Positions 56,729 through 64,000 of a DNA stretch of 64,000 bases are shown here, piece by piece. How positions within the stretch are numbered: the first letter of the stretch is position 1; every line of letters begins with the position of its first letter. The notes beneath the pieces are model-generated. The model was given only the letters and a program-made list of their open reading frames with translations. It was not told the origin of the DNA and did no database searches. Both the position numbers and the translations under genes were made by a program. Source of the stretch: Andreesenia sp964489735 (GTDB lineage: Bacteria > Bacillota > Clostridia > Tissierellales > Gottschalkiaceae); NCBI GenBank assembly GCA_964489735.1, contig CAZBAL010000002.1, forward strand, positions 1-64,000. Direction: 5' to 3'.

Positions 56729-59700
56729 TTACTTATTAGTTTTTTGCATATTTGTAGCCGCTAACACATCTTTAAATGCCCAGTGAGCATCTGTTATATC
56801 ATTGAACTTATTTTCAGTTTTATTAGATATACTATCTGTATTTTTCTTTAACATTCTATTAACTATAGTAACAACTTCTGCTCTCGTTATGCTGTTTTCT
56901 GCTTTAAACGTTCCATCTGGATACCCTACTATATAGCCTTTAACCGCTATATTTTCTATATATCCTTTAGCCCAGTGTTTTGCTTCCACATCACTGAATT
57001 TATCATGCTCTGAGCTATCACTTAAACCATCAATTTTTGCTATTATTTTAGCAAACTCTGCTCTTGTTATATTTTTATCTGCTTTGAAAGTACCATCTTC
57101 ATATCCATCTATGGCATCTATGCTCTTAAGATATCCTATAACTTTAGCATACCAAGCATCACTCTCTACATCTCTGAAATTGTCATCGAACGACTTATTC
57201 TGATCGAAATTATCCGTTAATGCTAGTGCTAATACTTTCGCTGCTTCTGCTCTTGTAATGCTATTATCTGGTCTAAACGTTCCATCTGGATATCCATCAA
57301 TATATATTCTTTCAGAATCATATTCTTTTTGTCCATTTTCAGCAGACTTATCTGATTCCTTATCAGTATCTTTACTTTCTTTAGGCTCGTTGTCTTCAAC
57401 AGGCTTATCTATTCCCGGCTCTGGATTTATCTCTGAATCTGGCTTTTCATCTAACTCTAGTTCCTTAGATTTACTCCAATCAAAAGCTAACCTAGCATTC
57501 TGTTCACCATCTCCTGGCTTATAGTTAGGATTTGTTGTTTTTGATATTTCTTCCATTGCATCCACTCTTAATCTTACAGGAATATACTACTCTTCTTTCA
57601 GTTTATCTCTATCGATTTCAAAGTCAGCTGGGAATGTTCCTATTACTGCACCTAATCCTTCTTCTTTAACAGTATTTATTATCTTAGCTTCTATAGGGTT
57701 TTTAGGATCATCGTTAGTATAGAGTTTCAATACATGTCCCTTCATATTCATGAAGTTTATTCCCTTGAACTTAAGAGTAATCTTAGCTTTACCATCTTTT
57801 TCTACTACTTTTGCAACTCCATCTAATGCTCCATTACCCATAGATTCTGAAACTTCATATTCTTTTAATAGCTTTACAGGTACTGTATAAGCTTTTTCTT
57901 TCACTTCAGGCGCATCAGTCCCTGGAGTTGGTTTTGGAACTGGTTTTGGTTCTGGCTTTGGCTCTGGCTTAGGCTCTAGTTCTGGCTCTGGCTCTGGCTT
58001 AGGCTCTGGTTCTGGCTTTGGCTCTGGCTTAGGCTTATGAGTTGGTCCAGTAACAACATCTACTTCATCTTCCACATCAGAATCATCTTCATCCTTATCT
58101 TCATTCGCTGCTGGCTTTTTAACAAATACTGCCTTGTACTCCTTATCACCTTTAACAACTTTTTTTTCTGCATCTACTACCGGTTCCCATTTGTAGAATA
58201 CATATCCTTCTTCTGCTTCTACTGTAGGCAGTTCAATATTAGCTTCTTTCCATGTCTTACCTACTTTTGCTGTATATTCAGTTTTTCCTTTTATCTTACC
58301 ACCTTCACCTGCTACAAACTTGATATTTGCATCCTGCTCCGATGGCGCTACAGGCTTATCTGAATCTGTCTTGTCTTCTGCTAATGTGCTCCAATCTATA
58401 TTGAATATGAATTTCTGTCTAGCTTTGTTCATCGGTACAATATCAGCAGCCATCCATATATAGCCTTTCTTATCATATTCAGGCAGCTGTACTGTGAAAT
58501 CTCTGTTATTTGGAGAACCTACTGTTAGTGATGCTGTCATACTACCATCTTTATACGCTGCAACTGCTTCTAATGACTCCTTCATATTGAAATGCAGTTT
58601 TCCAACACCATTTTCATCTACAGTTATTCTAGATGGCTTTGTTAGGAATGCATCCGCCATTGAGTTGTAGTCTGGTGTATTGAAGTTTCTTATATATGCA
58701 ACTACATAATATGATTTATTAGGCTTAAGTGGATTTGACTCAGGCACTGAAGCGTTCTGATCTCTAATAGTCTTCCATACCGGAATCATAACTCTCGAGT
58801 GATTTCCGTAGTCATGTCCACTTGGAACATTTACTTCTATATCATAATGTTTCTCAAATGAAGGCACTGTATATTCAAGTACATAGGCTCCATCTTTATA
58901 TTTCGGAGATATTGTTCTTGTCTTTCCTCCAACAGTAAGTCTGAAGTTTCCACCTTGAGTATATTTATATCCTTCGTCCATTACCAGCTTAGTCGTAAAT
59001 GTAAGTGAACCATCTTCATTTAATCTTACATCTGTAGACTTATTGGCTCTGTTAACACTCGCTGACTTACCTAAATCTGTTAGATATGCTTCGAAGTATA
59101 CTTGAATGCTGTAAGTTTTTCCTACTTCCATCATGTCTATATCTATACCATCATCTTTTTCAACTAACCAGTTTGTATTTATAGTCGTCTTTTTACCATC
59201 AATAACTAATTCATACTTTCCATCTTTTTTGTAGTCTATTGGTATTATTGCTGTTTTTCTGAATTTCCCATCTTTAAGATCGAGTGGTTTCCCATCTAAA
59301 GTCGCATTCTTAACATCTGCAGCAAGAGCAACTGATAATGTAGGTTTATTTACATCTTCCGCTACTAAAAGTTTGAACTTAGTCGTCATTACTTTATCTG
59401 CCGCTTCGCCTTCCGCATTAAAACGAACTTGATATATATTGTTCTTCTCATATGGAGGAATATCTCCTTCTTCTACTACTTCTCCACCTTCTGGTCTTAC
59501 TGTTAACCATTTCACTTGAATAGTCTGATATTTTCTAGATACACTGTAAGTTCCAGTAGGATTTTGCTTAATATGAGATTTAAGTACCTTGAATGTTATC
59601 TTAACCTTATCTCCAACTACTTCTTGTTTATATCCATGAACATCTTTCCCTTGGTACTTGATACCCAGCTTCATATTTCCTGACGAACTTTCAATATACT

Positions 59701-60565
59701 TCTTGTCAAGTGTAGCTGTGATTTCTAAGAATCTTTTATCAACTTTCATTTTTGCAGTTTTTTCTATCAATGCTGAGTCTCTTCCAGGTACAAATGTCTT
59801 TCCTGTCGGATCCGCAGTCTTATCAGCTACAACTAAATCTACTGAAACATCGTAAGTCTTACCATCTTCCAACTCCACTCCCTGAGATGCATCTGGCTTT
59901 GGAGTTGGATTAGGCTCTGGCTCTGGCTTAGGCTCAGGCTTTGGCTCTACCTCTCCAGACGCATTTCCAACTACTTCTTTTGCATTTGCATAGTCTAATA
60001 CGAATCTTGCATCTTGAGCTCCATCTCCGAATTTGTAGTTTGGACTAGTCATTTTCGAGATTTCTTCCATTGCATCAACTACTACCCTAACACCTATTGT
60101 AGTTTCTCTAGTCTTATCTCTTTTTATTTTTATAAGTGATGGGAACTCTCCTTCACCTTCAAGTCCTTTGTCTTTCTTCTTTTCCAAAACTTCAGCTTTT
60201 ACTAGATTAGACTTGTCTTTAAAGTCTGTTCCTGGATAGGAACTTATATCTAGCAAATGTCCTGATTTATTCATGAAGTTTAGCCCTTTAAGTCCTATTA
60301 GTATCTCTGACTTCCCATTTGCTTCTTTAACTGTAGCTGTCTGAATAACAGCACCATTTCCCATAGACTCTCCATCTTCATAAGCTTTTACAAGTTTAAT
60401 AGGAACTTCATATGTCTTTACCTCAGTAACTGGTTTTGGAGCACCGGTTTCACTACCTGGCTTTTCTGAAATAGTCCCTTCCGCATTTACCATTTGAGCT
60501 GGCAATACGCTTGAAATCATAGTTAAAGCTAATGATACAGAAATTATTTTTCTTTTAATTTTCAA
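56729..60565 (-). pseudogene. Giant multi-NEAT, SLH-anchored surface protein, interrupted by an in-frame TAG
   Basis: A single frame of 1279 codons with a TAG at 57589-57587 (codon 993). Order: signal peptide; NEAT-like domain 1 (about 40-190); several further beta-rich repeats with hydrophobic-strand patterns like NEAT (about 225-740); a B-repeat-like module (about 745-815, KFVAGEGGKIKG); a Lys-Pro-Glu linker (about 843-880); a final NEAT-like domain containing the TAG; and three SLH repeats (about 1085-1277). The codons after the TAG (YIPVRLRVDAMEEIS) continue the same NEAT strand seen intact in domain 1, so no frame is lost. As it stands a 992-residue secreted protein without SLH anchor is made. 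A restart inside (56729-57565) would have no signal peptide. Confidence 0.8.
57925..58035 (-). repeat. Lys-Pro-Glu linker repeat
   Basis: Repeats of a 6- and 12-base unit (GGCTCTGGCTTA-like on the plus strand) encoding PKPEPEPKPEPEPEL-type linker; a shorter copy lies at 59886-59950. Prone to length change by slippage. Confidence 0.8.
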
Positions 60566-60658
60566 AATTACATCCCTCCCTTAATCAAACTGCCTGACCA
60601 CTCATTGCTTAGCAGTTATCTTAAATAGAATTTTATTGCATATTGTGTTTATATATAC

Positions 60659-60679
60659 ATGATAACAACTATCATTTTC
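60659..60679 (-). promoter_or_regulatory. Fur-like box upstream of the NEAT-SLH gene
   Basis: ATGATA-ACAAC-TATCAT palindrome; the 19-mer at 60661-60679 matches the Fur consensus at 14 of 19 positions. About 95 bases before the start codon. The rest of 60566-60863 holds only the terminator at 60801-60838. Confidence 0.5.
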
Positions 60680-60800
60680 TTTGTCTTTCACTATATTATT
60701 TTTCGTATTTCTATGTAAATATAGCTACAATCCTGTATTCACCCTGAATAAAAGCCAATTTTATTAATAAAATAGAAAAAATATATTAAAAAAAACACAA

Positions 60801-60838
60801 AAAAACCCTTGTCACACTGATTTGCGACAAGGGTTTTT
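60801..60838 (-). terminator. Terminator of the 234-residue protein gene
   Basis: AAAAACCCTTGTC / GACAAGGGTTTTT, 13 bp, 12-base loop, T runs after it on the minus strand. Confidence 0.9.
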
Positions 60839-60863
60839 CTTACATTTCTATGATATTCACTTA

Positions 60864-61568
60864 TTATTTTGCAATTTCAATTCTGAATTTAGCAACATTA
60901 TGCTTGTTTTCAGAGATTACTACTAGTTCCTCAGCTTCTGTAGCTAAGTCAAAGTTATTAGCTTTTGTTATAAGCGCATCATCAAATACTGGTTCAATTC
61001 CTTGAACATCATATATTTGATGTGATCCATCTGTAGAAGTAAGCTCTTCTAATAATTCAGAAGCAACAAGTCCTTCAGCTGGTTCAACAATTGTAATAAC
61101 TCTATTTAAATTATCAATAGCTTTTACGAACTTGCTGAATTCTTTAACTTCAATATCTGTACAAGCTGATTTAGAACTGTCATCTTCCATAAGTACATAA
61201 ATAGTTGACTCTGTATTGTCTTCTGACATTACCTTAAGTTGGTCACCAAAGAAAACTTCATATTGATTTTCTTTAACAAGTTTATTGTTATAGTATGAGT
61301 CAGTAAGTTTAAAAGTAGCTTCTGAGCCATCTTCAATTTCTAAAGCTTCTAGAAGTTCTTCCCCAGTAACTCCCTTAGAAACGTAGATAATCTCCGCACC
61401 TTTTTGGAAGTCAACACCTCTAACTATGTCTGACATACCTCTTCTAACTGATACTCTAGTAACATTGCTAAGTTGAAACTCTGTCTCTAATTTCTGAATT
61501 AATTGATCATAAGTTAACGCATTTGTTAACATTTCTGGTGAATTCATAGAATTAATTATTCCAAACAT
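60864..61568 (-). CDS. Unrecognised protein with two tandem ELLE/DGS repeats
   Basis: 234 residues, acidic (clear excess of Asp/Glu over Lys/Arg), no signal peptide and no membrane helix. Two related units of about 70 residues: VTGEELLEALEIEDGSEATFKL... and VASELLEELTSTDGSHQIYDV..., each ending in a strand like LxVxSE.N. This resembles the short beta repeats (TVxELLxxLxSTDGSxQxYxV) found in clostridial surface proteins, yet here it seems to be cytosolic. GGGG lies 11 bases before the ATG. Monocistronic with its own terminator. Function unknown. Confidence 0.7.
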   Translation of the reverse strand: MFGIINSMNSPEMLTNALTYDQLIQKLETEFQLSNVTRVSVRRGMSDIVRGVDFQKGAEIIYVSKGVTGEELLEALEIEDGSEATFKLTDSYYNNKLVKENQYEVFFGDQLKVMSEDNTESTIYVLMEDDSSKSACTDIEVKEFSKFVKAIDNLNRVITIVEPAEGLVASELLEELTSTDGSHQIYDVQGIEPVFDDALITKANNFDLATEAEELVVISENKHNVAKFRIEIAK

Positions 61569-61680
61569 CTATCACACATCCCCTCTAGGTATTGTTGTTT
61601 TCAATCCTTTACTCTATAACCATTATAATACTTTTTGACACATGTTTCAATACATATTCGTTGTTTTGTGTAAAATGTAA

Positions 61681-62712
61681 CTATCTTGCAAGTTCATTCA
61701 TCAACACGTTTATATATAGATTTTCAATACTTTTAGACTCTGTTCCAGATTCACTTAATCTTAGCCTAGACTCAGTAAGAAAGACAATTACAGTCCTATC
61801 CTCAGGTATTACAGACAGATATTGATTGTTAATTCCTATCCCGGAGTACACAGTTTTTCCTCTTATCTTCTTAATCCAACCCTGATATCCATAATAGCCT
61901 AGACCTTTAGCTCTTACTGATGGAAATATCATTTCTTCAACATATTCCTCTTCCAATAGTTTAATATCTGACCATATTCCTTTTGAGGCTAACATCATTC
62001 CAATCTTCTCCAGATCATCAGCTTTTAACCTCAATGAAAACGAACCTATGTTGTTTCCCTGGGGATCTTTATCCCAAGCATCCTTACTTATCCATTTTCT
62101 CTCTGTAAGTTCATACTCAACTGTTTCTATTTCATTTTCATATTCTTTAAAGTTTATTCCTAATGGAGTGAACAGAAATTTATCGGCAAAGTCTTCTAAT
62201 CTCATGCCAGACCTGTCTGAAATGATTTTCCCAAGTAGATGAGATGAACCCCCATTGTATTGAAATACACCTTTCATTTCTTCTGATATATTACAGCTGC
62301 AGATTCGTTCTATCCAGTTATCAGCTTCAAAAAGATAACTTTCTTCCCATTTCATTCCGCTGCTCATAGTCAGTAAGTCCTCTATGTTTGCTTTCCCACC
62401 AAAACACTCAACTGGCTCTTCTACAGAATCAATATACCCTTCTTTAATTGCAATCCCTACCAGTATTGCTACTATAGTCTTGGTAATTGAATTGACTGGA
62501 ATAGGCGAATTGTCGTTTATATATCTAAATTTTTGCTGTCCATCTCTATTTATCAGAACAGCTTTTATTTCCGACTCTTTTCTGAGATCATTTACTAGTT
62601 GTTCATAATATTCATTTTTAGAGTTTTTTATTTTCTTACCAGTCTTATTTATCCTACTTTTCCCACTTGCCCTATTCTCATAAAATAACATCTTGTTATT
62701 ATTCTTCACCAC
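61681..62712 (-). CDS. Serine hydrolase, beta-lactamase/penicillin-binding protein family
   Basis: 343 residues from a GTG overlapping the end of the peptidase gene by 14 bases. Catalytic SxxK is SITK (about residue 75), Tyr motif YNGGSS (about 152), and a C-terminal GIGINNQYLSVIPEDR strand where KTG/HxG lies in relatives. No signal peptide, so probably cytosolic. Substrate unknown: the family covers esterases, peptidases and 6-aminohexanoate-type hydrolases. Confidence 0.85.
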   Translation of the reverse strand: MVKNNNKMLFYENRASGKSRINKTGKKIKNSKNEYYEQLVNDLRKESEIKAVLINRDGQQKFRYINDNSPIPVNSITKTIVAILVGIAIKEGYIDSVEEPVECFGGKANIEDLLTMSSGMKWEESYLFEADNWIERICSCNISEEMKGVFQYNGGSSHLLGKIISDRSGMRLEDFADKFLFTPLGINFKEYENEIETVEYELTERKWISKDAWDKDPQGNNIGSFSLRLKADDLEKIGMMLASKGIWSDIKLLEEEYVEEMIFPSVRAKGLGYYGYQGWIKKIRGKTVYSGIGINNQYLSVIPEDRTVIVFLTESRLRLSESGTESKSIENLYINVLMNELAR

Positions 62713-63949
62713 ATTCAGCTCCTATAACAGTCTGTATGCTTGGACTGACTAAAACTTTATTTGCAACATCTATGATTTCTTTTTCAGTTATGCTTTCAAT
62801 CATTTTCAGATTTTCTTCAAACTCATATACATCTCTATCCTCTACAATCTGTCCCATCACATAATCTGATATATGCTGAGGGTCAAGGAGTGTAGAGGCT
62901 ATGCCAGTCTTTAAAATCTTCTTCATCAGTACTACAAACTTACTATCTACTAGCTCACCACTTTTAACTTCTTCTATAGTGGTTCCAACAATAGATCTAG
63001 CTTTTTCTATGTTCTCACGAGCTAGAGAAGTGTATATGAAAAGTGTCTTAACATCCTTAGAGCTGTCTATATCAGTATAAACTTCATAGGTTAGACCGTG
63101 GTCTTCCCTTAATCTCTTAAAGAGATGAGAGTTTGAGTTTTCTCCCAAAGAATAGCTAATAATACTTAGAGCAAGTTCTTCACGCCTGGTTAGCCCATGA
63201 AAAGTGAAGAGATATATTATATTGCTCTGCTCAAATTCATCTTTAGTTATAGACAGTTCTTTTTCAATATTATCTTCAATTATGACGTCTGGTTTTACAA
63301 CCTCTCTTGAATTCCAGCAACCAAAGCACTCGCTTACTATTTTTTTTATATATCCATCTTCGAATGATGATGCTATGACAATTACAGAATTATTGGGTGT
63401 GTAGTATTTGTTATAAAACTCTCTGACTTGATCCACTTCATATTTAGAAACAGCTTTCGTACTTCCAGCTATATCCCATTTAAGAAAGCTCTTATCAAAT
63501 GATTCTCTGCAGATATTCTGAAAACTGTACTCTTCCATATCATCAAGGTCTGATCTTATCTCAGATAATATGACTTCTTTTTCTTTATCAAACTCTGATT
63601 TAGGAAAAATAGGGTTTATTATTAAGTCAGAAATGATACTCATTGAGTTTTCAAACTCTTCATTCAATGCCATTATTTTAAATACGGTGTCTGAATATGA
63701 AGTATATGCATTTGTATATCCTGCTAAATTTTCCAGCGCTTCATTTATTTCAATATTGGTTTTGCTTTTTGTGCCTTTAAAAACCATATGTTCTAGAAAG
63801 TGACTCAATCCCTTCTCATCTTCTTTTTCATATTTAGACCCAATTTTAATTCCTAAATTTAGTGAGAATAAATCGGTATTAGTCTTTATATGGTATACTT
63901 CTAATCCATTATCCAGTTTGAAACTTTTGTATTTAAAATATTTCTCCAT
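62699..63949 (-). CDS. M16-family zinc peptidase (insulinase-like)
   Basis: About 416 residues from the ATG at 63949 behind GGGG. Inverted zinc motif HFLEH (HxxEH) with the downstream Glu in NEALENLAGYTNA; second half-domain with GLTYEVYTD. One two-domain unit, as in bacterial processing-peptidase homologues. Coupled to the serine hydrolase; a joint role in peptide breakdown is possible. Confidence 0.9.
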   Translation of the reverse strand: MEKYFKYKSFKLDNGLEVYHIKTNTDLFSLNLGIKIGSKYEKEDEKGLSHFLEHMVFKGTKSKTNIEINEALENLAGYTNAYTSYSDTVFKIMALNEEFENSMSIISDLIINPIFPKSEFDKEKEVILSEIRSDLDDMEEYSFQNICRESFDKSFLKWDIAGSTKAVSKYEVDQVREFYNKYYTPNNSVIVIASSFEDGYIKKIVSECFGCWNSREVVKPDVIIEDNIEKELSITKDEFEQSNIIYLFTFHGLTRREELALSIISYSLGENSNSHLFKRLREDHGLTYEVYTDIDSSKDVKTLFIYTSLARENIEKARSIVGTTIEEVKSGELVDSKFVVLMKKILKTGIASTLLDPQHISDYVMGQIVEDRDVYEFEENLKMIESITEKEIIDVANKVLVSPSIQTVIGAECGEE

Positions 63950-63973
63950 CTTTTTACCCCATATGTAATACAA

Positions 63974-64000
63974 AAGTCTAAAGATAAATTCTTTAGACTT
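63974..64000 (-). terminator. Hairpin at the right edge
   Basis: AAGTCTAAAGA / TCTTTAGACTT, 11 bp with a 5-base loop, T after it on the minus strand. Probably the terminator of a gene beyond the window. Confidence 0.6.

Noticed and set aside
57925..58035. Repeat array resembling CRISPR or tandem repeats
   Set aside because: Short, coding for a Pro/Glu/Lys linker, without spacers.

Overview
The window is chromosomal DNA of a low-GC, Gram-positive, probably strictly anaerobic and host-associated bacterium of the Clostridia/Tissierellia kind. Evidence: AT-rich sequence with AGGAGG-type ribosome sites and many TTG/GTG starts; Re-type citrate synthase next to a clostridial-type aconitase; a biotin pyruvate carboxylase; S-layer-homology (SLH) surface proteins together with sortase-anchored ones; an Isd-like heme uptake locus with a flavodoxin where aerobes carry an oxygen-dependent heme oxygenase. 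No rRNA, tRNA, phage, IS element or CRISPR array was seen. I do not name a species.

Layout. (1) 61-15900, minus strand, amino acids and stringent response: metA; an eight-gene operon from chorismate-pathway entry to Phe/Tyr (aroF-tyrA-aroB-aroA-aroC-pheA-aroK-aroQ) headed by a promoter, a 50-codon leader peptide with 11 aromatic residues in 13 codons, and an intrinsic terminator; ilvB-ilvH with a class IV aminotransferase and a small alarmone synthetase; xpt; an orphan pilin backbone gene. (2) 16167-23498, minus: ten overlapping genes for an Mrp/Mbh-type cation/proton antiporter with three ND4/ND5-like subunits. (3) 23585-32607, minus: Re-citrate synthase, aconitase, proB, proA and pyruvate carboxylase, i.e. 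pyruvate to oxaloacetate to citrate/isocitrate (and on to 2-oxoglutarate/glutamate, with an isocitrate dehydrogenase outside this window), then glutamate to proline. (4) 33097-35001, minus: an SLH + periplasmic-binding + FMN-binding fusion interrupted by an in-frame TGA, behind a promoter holding a Fur-like box. (5) 35290-40891, plus: lysine riboswitch, lysA-lysC-asd-dapA-dapB. (6) 41177-43214, plus: ECF sigma factor and membrane anti-sigma-like protein.

(7) 43860-60565 is the most interesting part: an iron/heme island. One minus-strand operon (flavodoxin, two NEAT-type surface proteins, IsdE-like lipoprotein, permease, sortase, small surface protein, second permease, ATPase) follows the order of the S. 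aureus isdC-D-E-F-srtB block. Beside it lie a DUF454 gene with a heterodimeric ABC exporter, a divergent AraC-type regulator, and a giant NEAT-SLH protein interrupted by an in-frame TAG. Fur-box-like 19-mers stand in front of the flavodoxin, the DUF454 gene, the AraC gene, the giant NEAT-SLH gene and the SLH-FMN gene, so all of these probably form one iron-starvation regulon. (8) 60864-63949, minus: an unrecognised two-repeat protein, a serine hydrolase and an M16 peptidase.

A theme runs through the surface genes. Two SLH-anchored proteins are broken by clean in-frame stops, and an SLH domain survives only as a fossil behind an LPKTG protein. The lineage may be exchanging SLH anchoring for sortase anchoring, or these stops may be read through.
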